The notes below the pieces were generated by a model. It was not told the DNA's origin. It saw nothing but the letters and a program-made list of their open reading frames with translations, and made no database searches. Below are positions 10,271 to 19,835 of a stretch of 64,000 nucleotides of DNA, piece after piece (within the stretch, counting starts at the first letter, position 1; each line of letters begins with the position of its first letter). Location of the stretch: positions 51,128,255 through 51,192,254 of the forward strand of contig NC_134576.1 in assembly GCF_050947875.1 (NCBI RefSeq). Reading direction: 5' to 3'. The position numbers and the translations under genes were made by a program. The stretch is from Dermacentor variabilis (lineage: Eukaryota; Arthropoda; Arachnida; Ixodida; Ixodidae).

Positions 10271-11262
10271 TCTAAGTTGCGATTGATCGCTGTGTAGATG
10301 AATTATCTCTTGTTGGATAATTGTGCTGCATCTACGTATATGACGTCAGGATTATCCTTGTATATGTTAGTGAGTGCTTTTAACTCTTGCCTCTATTCTG
10401 TCCAGGAGTTGGTGTGATGCATGTTCTTTGGAATGCATGTGACAGATATGTTCACCAATGAGGTGACGTAGCTCCTCCGTGTCGTTGCTAACGCATGCTG
10501 GATGTTGGGGGTAGCCCGCTTCCTTAAGGATCGCCTTTCCAGAGAGTGCATACCGCTGAGGAGTTCCCACTGCTACAGCAGTACTGCAGCCTTTAGCTCA
10601 GATTGTATGCCCGTATAGACAGGAGTTTGTTCGCGACCAGGAGTTTGAGAAGACCAAGAGCAGATTTGTAGGCATTCCTGATAATGACTTCGGCTTTCTC
10701 CTCCTCCGCCTTGCTAGCGTTGTCGTACGGAAGGCTATAGGTGGGTTTGCTTAGTACCAGTGCGTGAACGAGCCCAAAAGTGTGTTCTTCCTTCATGCCT
10801 CTCCGATGGTTTATCTTTTCGATTATTTTTCAACCTGTCTCGTGAATGTATTTAGCGTGTCTTGAGTGTGTCTGACGCACCCCGGATGCGTATCAGATCC
10901 ACTTCCTCAGCTGTGCGTCCGTCTAGTTGGATATTGATGGGATGGTTGCTTTCATATCGTTCGTTGTGGATGCGTATCACTTGCGACTTCTCTGGTTCGC
11001 CTTGGAGCCCACTCCTCTTTGGCGAAGACCGACGCTGCAATTTGTTCTTTGTTTAGGAGTGTCCTCTTTGTACCCGAAAGAGCCCTTGTTCCTCCAGAGC
11101 GGGATAACCTCAGCGTAAAATGTGCAGCCTAGATCTTCTATTTCGCTTACGTGTCTGGATAGTCTCTTCATCGCTATGTTGAACGGAAGTGGTGAGATAA
11201 TGGAGCCTTGAAGTGTACCCTTTTTGGGCATGTCAACCGAGTCCGATCTGGCTAAGCCTGGC
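10270..11262 (-). pseudogene. LINE ORF2 remnant (reverse transcriptase C-terminal half)
   Basis: The minus strand, from 11231 down, reads KKGTLQGSIISPLPFNIAMK (RT motif B region), EIEDLGCTFYAEVIPLW (motif C), then RIHNERYESNHPINIQLDG and later thumb-like pieces in shifting frames. In active enzymes motif C is Y-x-D-D; here it is YAEV, so the catalytic acidic pair is lost. Gag-like ORF1 sequence sits directly upstream, so most of ORF2 has been deleted. It belongs to the same broad LINE type as the element at 51.6-54.5 kb. Confidence 0.7.
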
Positions 11263-11264
11263 GA

Positions 11265-12000
11265 TTAGAGCTGCGATCTTGAGTTTAACACGTTGGTTAT
11301 GTTTTTGGGTCTTGCCTCCCAACGTGAGGGTGGTGATCCGGCGGAATATTTGGGCTGTGTCATCATGTGGCGTGTTGGCAATAAAAATGTCCGACCCGGA
11401 GCGGGTGCGGATGATGACGTAATCACCCCTGCTCGGAATTGCCCGCCACTAGACGGCACGGGAGATTTCGGGCGTCGTGAAGTTTCGAATAGCCAGGTAA
11501 ATCGCCCGCCGGCTCCGGCGGGCGATTTACCCTCGTCTGGGGGTACTGGGGCCCCATCTTAATTCCAAGAGGGGCCCATGGTAAAGGAGGTCTTAGGCGT
11601 CCATGGGAACCAGGGGTCATTGAGGCTAACCGCAGGTTGCCGGCACGTGGAGGTGGTCGTGTCTGCAATCGGCGTGATGGTAGCATACATATTGGCGGTG
11701 AAGAGAGCCGCGTCGTCAAGCCTAGTGGCCCATACTCTCCGACACGAGCTAGGCCTAGCGGGTCAGCACCCGCAGCGGATCTTCTCGAGCCGGCAAAGAA
11801 AGAGCGAAATGTCCTGCCGGCTCGGGGAAAAGCGTCCAGGTGTTCCGGATCGTGATTTCTTGCTGGTCCGATGCAATCTCATTGACGATGTGGAAGTAAT
11901 CGGGTCAGGGAGAGCCCATCTTCAGCGGAGCTCAAGCGAAGCACATCCGCACGCTCCAAGCGCTCCAGCTGGACCAGGTCTGGTGAGCTCGATCCGCCGA
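11265..12000 (-). pseudogene. LINE ORF1 remnant (gag-like, Pro-rich N-terminus)
   Basis: On the minus strand around 11290-11440 one frame reads VIIRTRSGSDIFIANTPHDD, then AQIFRRITTLTLGGK. This resembles the central domain of CCHC-type LINE ORF1 proteins. Upstream (about 11450-12000) the frame is Pro/Arg-rich, as ORF1 N-termini often are. The zinc knuckles that should follow are missing. The join straight into RT motif B at about 11262 implies a deletion of more than 2 kb. Confidence 0.5.
11496..11531. repeat. Perfect 17-bp inverted repeat (hairpin)
   Basis: Two 17-nt arms beginning 'ggtaaatcgcccgccgg' with a 2-nt loop. It is GC-rich and lies inside the LINE ORF1 remnant. Confidence 0.9.
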
Positions 12001-12360
12001 CATACATTTCCGACGTGCCCTTGCATTTGCATATATAGATGTTTTAGCATTTATAAAGCAGCCGATCATTCGCAACAGCTTCTTGTATGTCTTCGCCAGC
12101 GGCGCTTTGACGGCTCCGCAGCTTTGATACCGAAGGCGTACAGACAGAATTGTAGAGTCATTTTGCCGTCTTGGCGGTGGCTGTCTTTGTCGTTTAGATT
12201 ATAGTATTCGCTTCACAGCTGGGTCTCGTGAACGAGCCCGAATGTTCTATATCTACAGACAACGCCTGCGCCACTAGCCTTGAACTCCAGCCTCACACGT
12301 GCATCGGACGCCAACGATGGTTGTTGTGTCAAGCTGGCCTACATAAGCAAGATTTGAGGA
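12000..12360. other. No gene recognised
   Basis: A plus-strand frame overlaps this stretch but has no domain resemblance. It lies between the LINE remnant and sequence related to the C-unit tail. Confidence 0.35.
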
Positions 12361-12960
12361 AGCTTAGCTTGGGCCCAACTCCAATGCTGCCTATACAATT
12401 ACATATAAAACGCAGAAATGCTTCTTTGATTTGGATGAATTTTCTTGCATTTAAGGTAAATTGTATTAACTGTAAGAAGCAATATTTCATTTAGGTTCTG
12501 AACATTTTTCCATGTATCTTAAATTATTGTAAGCTTAAAAAATATGGATACCTGAAATTTAGAAGTTGGTTTCTCTTCAACTAATCTTCATCCCTATCTG
12601 TAACCTGCATACGTTAGAGGATCAAAATTTGATACATAATTATACAGCTAACGTAAATTTGTTAGTGTTGAGTGTACTGCAAGTGTCACCCTAACATTAA
12701 AACTTCACATTGCAGAGAATTGCATAATAGATTTTGTCCATTTTAGGTTTACTGTTACACGCTGTCTACACAAACGCCATAACAATTATCGTTGCTGAGT
12801 TACATTTGTTAGCGTGATAGTACTGTTTTCTTCAAATTAGCAATTTTCGACAAGCTTTACATTAAGAATTTGCCACGATCAGTCACTAAATTTTTCACTT
12901 TCTTTTAAGCAGGAGTCATTTGTCAGTTTTGAAGATTGACGAAGTAGTGCAATAAACAAA
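12360..12960 (+). repeat. C-unit tail without the exon-like segment
   Basis: 'cttagcttgggcccaactcc' followed by 'aaaacgcagaaatgcttct' aligns by eye with 4440-4510. The rest is AT-rich non-coding sequence. The part of the unit that carries the 24-nt segment is not present here. Confidence 0.45.
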
Positions 12961-13640
12961 ACAAAACTAAAGGAAGACGGCATTTCGCGTGACGTCACCA
13001 ACCTGCATGATTAAATACAAGACATTTTTAACGGGCGCTGCAAAATAACATCTGACACTGCTGCAGTTGTACATCGTAGCCTACCACGGTGAACTTTGTT
13101 TACGGGGTGAATTTTCATCGGAATTCGCCGTCGTTTTCGCTTGCATAGAGTGTCTGAGCTCATGAGTGTGACTTGCTTTGACGAGCGGCGACCTTTCTCA
13201 AGAGCTGACGCACAAACATGCGTTTTCCGGCTCGTCTGACATTCAAAAGCGCATTGCTGTATCACTGCTGCATCGTTTTGCTTGGAAATGATGTCATCAT
13301 GGACAGATATTTTGTCTCTTGCAACGTAATTGGAGAAAAATCTCGTAGGCAATTCTAAAATTGAGTTCGAAATAAAAAAAAACGCCGCACTCTAGCACTG
13401 TTCTTATGGACACCGATAGATTTTATCTATAATAATCAAACTGAAACAAATCTGTTAGGCTTAAGGAAACTGAAAACAAAAAGAATGTCTTGTGTTGTTT
13501 TTTGCTAGCACCAGACATCGAAAGCGAGGTGCGCAGCCGTTTTCTTTTACAAATGGGCAGACACCTTCCTAGTTCCTTGTATGTTAAGTGACTGCGGTAC
13601 CAACATTCTTATGTGATTACAGCGACCTCTGAGAGGGCTT
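12960..13640. repeat. Older duplicate of the 1.8-3.3 kb region
   Basis: Around 13330-13450 and 13500-13700 the sequence lines up with about 1860-1980 and 3060-3290. No gene is visible. The minus-strand frame at 13011-13352 has no recognisable features. Confidence 0.4.
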
Positions 13641-13880
13641 GAGCGGTATCAGGCAGCACTAAGTGCTGGAGATGTTCCATTGAGAAATTATGTACGCGAG
13701 AATTAGCACTGATATTCGTTTTAATTCGTTGCATTATTTTTTTCGTTGGCGTCACACTCATCATAGCGGCAACAGTGGACGCGGCCGCCGGTAAGTACCG
13801 AGGTCGATTGTCCTACCTGCCAATTTATCTTGATGAAATAGATGCTTGAGCAGCCCGTCGTAAAGCATTTACCTGGGGTC
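13640..13880 (+). repeat. C unit, copy 3
   Basis: Third copy of the block at 3250-3560 and 4230-4460, with the same order of upstream words, T-rich tract, 24-nt segment, GTAAGTA and 'tcctacctgccaattta'. Confidence 0.65.
13767..13790 (+). other. Exon-like 24-nt segment, C unit copy 3
   Basis: Acceptor-like 'cactcatcatag' ends at 13766, and the donor GTAAGTA begins at 13791. In phase 1 the frame reads ATVDAAA, with an upstream hydrophobic continuation GVTLIIA. Length, phase and borders match the other two C units. Joined in phase to the exon-like ORF at 16508 it would give an unbroken frame, but that join is only an inference. Confidence 0.45.
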
Positions 13881-14103
13881 TCTCAAACACAACGACGTGC
13901 GTGTCTCTCTGCGGCGCGGTTTTGGGAAGAGGTTTTCCGCAATCGCACAGTTCGTAACGGTCCATTCTTTTACTAGTAACCTAGTTGAGGCAGGACAAGT
14001 TGATTTATATTTAACCTAACCTAACTAGATGTTAGGGATGCTTTCGACCTTCTTTCACAAATTAAGCTCACTGAGAAGAATCTGAGCCTTGCCCCATTCC
14101 TGT

Positions 14104-14117
14104 GTAATTGGGTTACA
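14104..14117. repeat. Target-site duplication of RTE element (left)
   Basis: 'gtaattgggttaca', matching 16098-16111 with one mismatch. Confidence 0.75.
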
Positions 14118-15184
14118 TCATTATTATCATCATCATCATCAGCCTGGTTACGCCGACTGCAGGGCAAAGGCCTCTCCCAGACTTCTCCAACTGCCAAGTC
14201 CGTAACCCTTATTCACCATCAGTTATCTTCCCTCCTCATTACATACCCTGCCCATGCCCCATTTCTTTTTCTTGATTTCAACTAAGGTGTCATTAACTCG
14301 CGTTTCTTCACCCAATCTGCTCTTTTCTTATCCCTTAACGTTACACCCATCATTCTTCTTTCCATTCCTCGTAGCGTAGTCCTCAATTTAAGTAGAACCT
14401 TTTTCGTAAGCCTCCAGGTTTTTTCCCCGTACGTGAGTACTGGTAAGACACAGCTGTTATACACTTTTCTCTTGAGGGATAATGGCAACCTGTTGTTCAT
14501 GATCTGCGAATGCCTGCCAAATGCACCTCAGCCCATTCTTATTCTTCTGTTTATTTCATTATCATGATCCGAATCCGCGGTCACTACCTGCCCTAAGTAC
14601 CTATCTACCTATCGTAAACTGCTGTTCTCTTCCGAGATTGTTTCACATTACTTTAGTTTTCTGTAGATTAATTTTTAGGTCCACCCTTCTGCTTTGCCTC
14701 TCCAGGTCAGAGATTATGTATCGCAAGTGATCCCCTTAGTTACGCAAGGCAATATCAGCGAATCGCAAGTTACTACGGTATTCTCAATTAACTCTTATCC
14801 ACGATTCTTCCCAATCCAGGTCTCTGAATACCTCCTGTAAACACGCTGTGAATAGCATTAGAGAGATCATATCTCCCTGCCCGATACCTTTCTTTATTGA
14901 GATTTTGTTGCTTTCTTTATGGAGCACTGCGGTGGCTCGTCTACAACCTGATTTCGTAATGCCTCCATGACGGCTGTGGTTTCGAATAAATCAAACGCTT
15001 TCTCCTAATCAATGAAAGCTATTTATAAGGGTTGGTTATATTGCGCACAATTCTTTATCACCTCATTAATAGTGTGAATATGGTCTATTGTTGAGTAGCC
15101 TTTACGGAATCCTGCCTTGTCCTTTGGTTGACGGAAGTCTAAGGTGTTCCTGATTCTATTGACAATTACCTTAGTAAATACTTT

Positions 15185-15202
15185 GTAGGCAACGGACAGT
15201 AA
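15185..15202. repeat. Target-site duplication of SINE (left)
   Basis: 'gtaggcaacggacagtaa', identical to 15447-15464. Confidence 0.9.
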
Positions 15203-15446
15203 TAATAATATAATAATAATATTTGGGGTTTTACGTGCCAAAACCACTTTCTGATTATGAGGCACGCCGTAGTGGAGGACTCCGGAAATTTTGACCACCT
15301 GGGGTTCTTTAACGTGCACCTAAATCTAAGCACACGGGTGTTTTCGCATTTCGCCCCCATCGAAATGCGGCCGCCGTGGCCGGGATTCGATCCCGCGACC
15401 TCGTGCTCAGCAGCCCAACACCATAGCCACTGAGCAACCACGGCGG
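15203..15446 (-). mobile_element. tRNA-derived SINE (Ruka-like), full length, inserted in RTE
   Basis: On the minus strand the 5' end has a tRNA-like pol III promoter: a box A region around 'ttgctcagtggctatggtg' and a box B 'gatcgaatcccgg' (plus-strand 15381-15393). A conserved body and a 3' end of 'aaaccccaaatatt' followed by (att)n follow. A perfect 18-bp target-site duplication shows it arrived after the RTE element. SINEs of this kind are described from ixodid ticks; the family name is from memory. Confidence 0.85.
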
Positions 15447-15464
15447 GTAGGCAACGGACAGTAA
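15447..15464. repeat. Target-site duplication of SINE (right)
   Basis: Identical to 15185-15202. Confidence 0.9.
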
Positions 15465-16097
15465 GCTGATCGGTCTATAATTTTTCAAGTCTTTGGCGTC
15501 CCCTTTCTTATGGATTAGGATTATGCTAGCGTTCTTCCGAGATTCTGGTACGTTCGAGGTCATGAGGTATTGCTTATACAGGGTGGCCAGTTTTTCTAGA
15601 ACAATCTACCTACCATCCTTCAAGAAATCTGTTGTTATCTGACCCTCCCAAGCTGCCTTCCCCCTTTGCATAGCTCCCTAGGCTTTCTTTACTTCTTCCG
15701 GCATTGTTACTTGAAGGTTTTCAATTCATCTAGACTATTCTCTTTTCCATTATCGCCGTGGGTACGACTGGTACTGTATAAATCTCTATAGCACTCCTCA
15801 GCCACTTCAACAATCTGATCCATATTAGTAATGATATTGCCGGCTTTGTCTCTTAACGCATACATCTGATTCTTTCCTATTCCAAGTTTCTTCTTCACTG
15901 CTTTTAGGCTTCCTCCGTTCCTGAGAGTATGTTCAACTCTATCCGTATTATACTTCCTTATGTCAGCAGTCTTACGCTTGTTTATTAACTTGGAAAAGTT
16001 CTTCCAGTTATATTCTAGCTTTAGGACTAGATGCTTTCATACATTGGTGTTTCTTGATGAGATCTTTCATCTCCTGCGATAGCTTACTGGTATCCTG

Positions 16098-16111
16098 GTA
16101 ATTGGATTACA
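16098..16111. repeat. Target-site duplication of RTE element (right)
   Basis: 'gtaattggattaca', one mismatch to 14104-14117. Confidence 0.75.
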
Positions 16112-16149
16112 GCATATTTAATTAACTAAATGCGCCTAGTCAGTTGTTA

Positions 16150-16350
16150 TAGGCACATTTGCGTCTGACCCATTACCCCTTTCATCGGGCGTCCCTCAAG
16201 GAAGCGCTCCTGGACTTTTATATATTTTGACATTTTAATAATGCGGTTATTTACGTAGTTGAACCACTTCAAGTTCATGTTCAAGTCAGGCTCTTTGTGG
16301 ATGATTATATTCTGCTGCGTGAAGTCACTATCGCAAAATAAGGAGCCTTC
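16150..16350 (+). pseudogene. Jockey/CR1-like reverse transcriptase fragment
   Basis: The plus-strand frame reads SSGVPQGSAPGLLYILTF (RT motif B). After a frame change it reads VRLFVDDYILLREVTIAK (motif C, with an intact V-D-D). These two motifs in this order and spacing mark a non-LTR RT palm domain. Nothing of the rest of the element is recognisable. It lies just outside the RTE target-site duplication, so it is part of the older landscape. Confidence 0.65.
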
Positions 16351-16507
16351 CGTCCCTTGCAACTCATTCGGGTTGACGAATACAAGTATCAAGGTGTAAA
16401 TGCAACCAGAAACTTAAATTTATTTTAAACTAATCATTTATAAAATTGGCGACCTAAATAAAAAAAATTGCTACTAACAGGCTTTAGATTTTCTCTTTTG
16501 CTTTCAG

Positions 16508-16608
16508 CTGCAGGAAGCTTCGTCAAAATTAGTGCAGTGGTTGCCGAGAAAAGCGATTGCTTCTATCCAATGTATTTAGATAGAATTCGAGCTAAAGGTT
16601 CCACTTAA
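16508..16608 (+). pseudogene. Exon-like ORF, copy 2 (small cysteine-containing peptide, unknown)
   Basis: A good acceptor ('ttctcttttgctttcag', ends 16507) opens a frame whose first two bases would complete a phase-1 codon. It then reads AGSFVKISAVVAEKSDCF, then YPMYLDRIRAKGST and a stop at 16606. The copy at 5163 keeps AVVAEK.DC..PMYLD at identical spacing. The phase fits the donors of the 24-nt C segments (nearest one 2.7 kb upstream at 13767). This is the best candidate for a real coding exon here. It could be the start of a mature secreted peptide or a decayed copy. I do not recognise the family with confidence. Confidence 0.4.
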
Positions 16609-16714
16609 TATACATATGAGATGCACACAACAGTGAACTTTCGGTATCCGTAACAACGGATGTACAATGCTTGTACGTGCTCATACCCAGCTATTTCGGA
16701 CCTGGCCTAGTCAC

Positions 16715-16740
16715 TAATCAACCGCGGCGGGTTTTATCAC
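16715..16740 (-). repeat. SINE 5'-end fragment
   Basis: 'gtcactaatcaaccgcggcgg' matches the box A end of the SINE at 15203-15446. Nothing else of the SINE is present. Confidence 0.45.
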
Positions 16741-17043
16741 TCTCATGTATTCGATATTGCTGATGACATACTACGACGTCTCAGCACTGCGGTGGTATTA
16801 AGAAGCGCGCCATGCATCACACACTTTATTCATAAATTTTATCGTGTGTTCAAATATCATCCTAATATCTTTTTTCACGCCTTCAATAAAGCCGCGGCGC
16901 CAGGTGCACCAACTAGAGCGTACTTTGGTCCAGTAATAAAAATGCGGTAGTAAATATCCTATCTTATCACGATGTCAATCGGCGTAGTAACTTTCATGAC
17001 AGCAACGGGGAAGCAATGCAAATGTGGCTTAAGAATCGCTGCT

Positions 17044-17268
17044 CAAGAAAAGTTGCACTTAATGTGTCATCGCATTGCGTCATGCAGTATGCGTTCGGCG
17101 TGCAAGTAAAGGTTTTACGACAATTTTGTTACTGTGAATCGACTTAGGTGACCTTGCAAGAAAAGTTGCACTTATGTGTCATCGCATTGCGTCATGCAGT
17201 ATGCGTGCGGCGTGCAAGTAAAGCTTTTACGACAATTTTGTTACTGTGAATCGACTTAGGTGACCTTG
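17044..17268. repeat. Two-copy tandem duplication, period about 113 bp
   Basis: Units starting at 17044 and 17157 ('caagaaaagttgcactt...') are almost identical, with one base deleted and two or three substitutions. The duplication is recent. No ORF. Confidence 0.9.
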
Positions 17269-17541
17269 TCCGTGCGCCTGAAGTAGTTCAGGTTCGTTAG
17301 CACTGCTCCCGCATCCTTGTGCGCGTTTACGGACATCCTACTTGTAACGGGTTGGCGACAGTCACCCTGCCTCCTTGAGCTAATGGGCCGTTTTTCACTA
17401 AATTGGATGCAGTATATAAATAGGAGCAAGAACGAAAGGGAGCAAGGGAAGAAAGGAAACACTAAGCAACCCAATGAAAAATAGGTGATGTTGCCTCTAG
17501 CATGAAATTTAGCATAGCGGGCAGATTAGTATGCATTACCC

Positions 17542-17676
17542 AAATGCGAAAACACCCGTGTGCTTAGATTTAGGTGCACGTTAAAGAACCCCAGGTGGTC
17601 AAAATTTCCGGAGTCCTCCACTACGGCGTGCCTCATAATCAGAAAGTGGTTTTGGCACGTAAAACCCCAAATATTA
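17542..17676 (+). mobile_element. tRNA-derived SINE, 5'-truncated, with target-site duplication
   Basis: Same body and 3' end as the SINE at 15203-15446 but lacking the tRNA-like part with boxes A and B. It is flanked by 'ttagtatgcattaccc' (17526-17541) and 'ttagtatgctttaccc' (17677-17692), a 16-bp duplication with one mismatch. It sits immediately upstream of an A unit. Confidence 0.8.
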
Positions 17677-17689
17677 TTAGTATGCTTTA

Positions 17690-18200
17690 CCCAGTATGCT
17701 CAGGCAATGCTAGCTTTTCCCAAGAGTCAGCCGACTAATCCTTACAGTGGCAGCACGTTGTAGAACATTCCTTCTCCCTCTTTATTTTCAAGGGTTGTGC
17801 GACTTGGTGCAAGGCTTGCGCCATTGTCCTTGCCATCGCTCTGGTTGTCGCCGTCAGGACACGGCGAGCCGGTAAGTGCGCGCAATTACGCAACTTCGTA
17901 AGATGCGTAAGTGGCCCTCAAATTCCAATCACTGAATACATGGGCTATCTAGAGGACGTTCTATTGAAGGGTCAAGCGACCCTTCAATACCCGTTCCAGG
18001 CATGGCAGGGGTAACAACGTTTGATTCAAATTTGAACTTGTAACGCACATCGTCTTACGACAACCCGTCCATATGCCAGGAGAGTGCCGACAAGAGATGT
18101 AAAATGAGGGCGTGAATTCAGTGGTTGCCCACACAGAACCAACATTAAGGAGAGAGTTGCGATATCTTTCCCCTGCGCCACTAAACAACGCACATTCATT
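17690..18200 (+). repeat. A unit, copy 1
   Basis: The block has three parts: upstream words 'agtcagccgactaatccttacag', then the exon-like segment, then a downstream part with 'acacaattacgcaacgtcg' and 'ccaggcatggcaggggtaac'. It recurs at about 35.8, 42.3, 43.2, 48.7, 58.7 and 59.6 kb. It runs on into B-unit sequence. Confidence 0.7.
17793..17871 (+). other. Exon-like segment, A unit copy 1 (79 nt)
   Basis: A pyrimidine tract 'ccttctccctctttattttcaag' ends at 17792, and the donor GTAAGTG begins at 17872. This copy has 4 bases fewer than the 83-nt copies, so its upstream reading frame is shifted. The 3' half still reads as a hydrophobic stretch in the shared phase. An alternative acceptor 'gtcgccgtcag' (ends 17857) would leave a 14-nt micro-exon. 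No ATG. Probably non-functional. Confidence 0.4.
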
Positions 18201-18661
18201 CATTAAAGGTCTAATACTGCAATCGCTTCAATCGCCGATCATGCCAATGCTCTGGAAAATATTCATCGGCGAAATATAACGTTTTGCTCCAAAACTTTTT
18301 CTTCAATGCATAAGCCCATCGTTAATTACCCTCAATATATTGTCACGCACAAGAATTGTACGTTTTCGAAGCCCTTCAATGCAAAAATCTGCTTGTTGCG
18401 TCTTTGAGATGAGATAACGGCAGCACGCTTTAACAACAAAAGTTTAACAACGAAGGCATGCAATTCAGGGATTGCCTCACATTCCGTCCACTTTAAATAC
18501 CATATACCTCGAACTACCTCACTAGGCTTTCTTTTTAATTATTTCGACTATATGTACCTGCATTGAACTATATACACTGTAGAAATGTCTGAAGAATTGG
18601 GAAAGTCGACACGTGTTGTCCTGGTCAGTCCAGGATCTGCCCAGCACATTGTAAAAATCTC

Positions 18662-18667
18662 AATAAA
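18662..18667 (+). promoter_or_regulatory. Polyadenylation-signal-like AATAAA in B unit 1
   Basis: 'caataaagaaaaat' recurs at the same place in B units at 24227 and 44249 as an intact AATAAA, while other copies have 'cagtaaag'. It may mark an old transcript end inside the unit. Position in the repeat is the only evidence. Confidence 0.25.
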
Positions 18668-19015
18668 GAAAAATATTGCTTCCGCAAACACATACTTTAT
18701 CGGAAAGCATGAATGCTTTCCTCCAAATCTGGTTACCGACAGCGCGTGTCAGCTAACGACGCCTTTTGGGAGTCAGCTCAGGAAAGTTGTCTGAGATTTT
18801 GTCACTGAAATGTAATCGAGAGATCGAATACCAAGTGCTTATTATGTATGTGGTGGGACTCGAAGCCTCACCATATTCTCGAAGGAATATTTTCGTGATA
18901 AACTCAAGCGTATTTTTACCATTTAAATAATTTTAGTCCTAGTAAGAAACATCGCAATATATTTACGTGTATAATAAACTTGATTCTTCTCAACTCCCTT
19001 GCGCTCTTTTTTCAT

Positions 19016-19030
19016 ACAAGCATTCCTATA
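19016..19030 (+). other. Degenerate micro-exon-like segment, B unit 1
   Basis: Aligns with the short segments at 27906 and 54958, but the acceptor reads 'cat' where others have 'cag', and the donor reads 'ataag' where others have 'gtaag'. Both splice dinucleotides are lost. Confidence 0.35.
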
Positions 19031-19329
19031 ATAAGCAGCTGATGTACCGATTAGCCCACTTAAATTCCATCTGCAATGTTTCCTTGGCCTTGCGTTTCCA
19101 AGTTTGTGGGCGCCGCTGGTCCCTAACGCTATGTGTTAGGGAGCAATTCAGTTTTCTATTCAGAGCACTAATAGGTCGCATAACTTTTGAGTACCCGTTT
19201 AGTGAATTTATTAGAGCATCGTTCTTTTACTACGCCATATAAGAGTACTATTTACGGATTTTTAAAGGTACAATTTATCGTGTCTGTCTCTGATCTTGCC
19301 AACGTCTTGCAAAATCGCCGTTGGTTAAA

Positions 19330-19835
19330 AACCTAGCTCGCACAGACGCAACCACTACTCCTCCGAGCGACAAACATACCGCCTCTCTGAATACAACTGG
19401 GCAAGATAAATTTAGCTGCGCCCGCGTAATGCGTGGCCGGACAGCGACGCCTTCTGTGCACTTGACACATGCATGATCGCGTAGTGACTTCCTTCCTCTA
19501 CACAACGGCGTCAAAGTGGATTAGATTGATAACCGCTACAGAAAGCGCACATAAATAAATTAAGATCCTGCTGGTGGCGGTCCTACGGTGCGTTATTGCA
19601 ATCATGTTCGCTCTTTATGTGGAGCGGACCAGCCGAGAGTTGAAGTAGTGTTTGACTTGGCGCTCTTTGGTCATAGTTGGCCCTTGGGCCACAAAACACT
19701 ATATTCATCAGCAGCACAGGTAGTGGGCGCGAAATGGGATCCCTCTGTCTCGCTGGCCGAGTTTTTTCCCGCCATTTCTGTTTCCTTCTCGCGCTATTTA
19801 ATGTTCAACGCGAGTGCAGGAAATTCGCGAAAGCG
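19330..19835. repeat. Repeat shared with about 45.2-45.4 kb
   Basis: 'cgtctgtctgaatacaaccgggcaggat'-like words and a 'cttgacacatgcat'/'cttgacacgtgcac' block recur at about 45225-45320. No gene is visible. Confidence 0.45.

Larger units (their letters stand above)
14118..16097 (-). mobile_element. RTE-type non-LTR retrotransposon, 5'-truncated
   Basis: On the minus strand the pieces run in order: a segment with MKKKLGIGKNQMYALRDKAG (near 15898), ILIHKKGDAKDLKNYRPISL (RT N-terminal), AGFRKGYSTIDHIHTINEVI (RT palm), GDMISL then LRFADIALRN (motif B and C regions), and VYNSCVLPVLTYGEKTW then MERRMMGVTLRD (C-terminal). This order is typical of RTE/BovB reverse transcriptases. The catalytic FADD is reduced to FAD-I. 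The 3' end has the RTE-like '(atc)n' simple repeat followed by 'agcctggttacgcc'. A 14-bp target duplication flanks the element. The frame is broken repeatedly and a SINE is inserted at 15203-15446. Confidence 0.85.
17990..19330 (+). repeat. B unit, copy 1
   Basis: Landmark order: 'aatgcataagcccatcgttaattac', 'caatatattgtcacgca', 'gacggcagcacg', 'acaacgaaggcatgcaattc', a 'ctgaagaattgg' segment, 'aataaagaaaaat', 'ataataaacttg', a short exon-like segment, then 'aagcagctgatgtac' and 'tgttagggagcaattcag'. The same order repeats at about 23.3-24.8, 25.7-26.9, 26.9-27.9, 28.0-28.9, 43.9-45.1, 54.8-55.5 and 59.2-60.4 kb. The frame at 18585 (MSEELGKSTR...) falls in the 'ctgaagaattgg' segment and is not kept open in all copies. 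Confidence 0.7.

Noticed and set aside
11578..12204. 208-codon plus-strand ORF
   Set aside because: Lies opposite a LINE ORF1 remnant and crosses its hairpin; no recognisable features, so best explained as a shadow frame.
15380..15440. tRNA-like promoter boxes
   Set aside because: They belong to the SINE head; no cloverleaf for a functional tRNA can be drawn.
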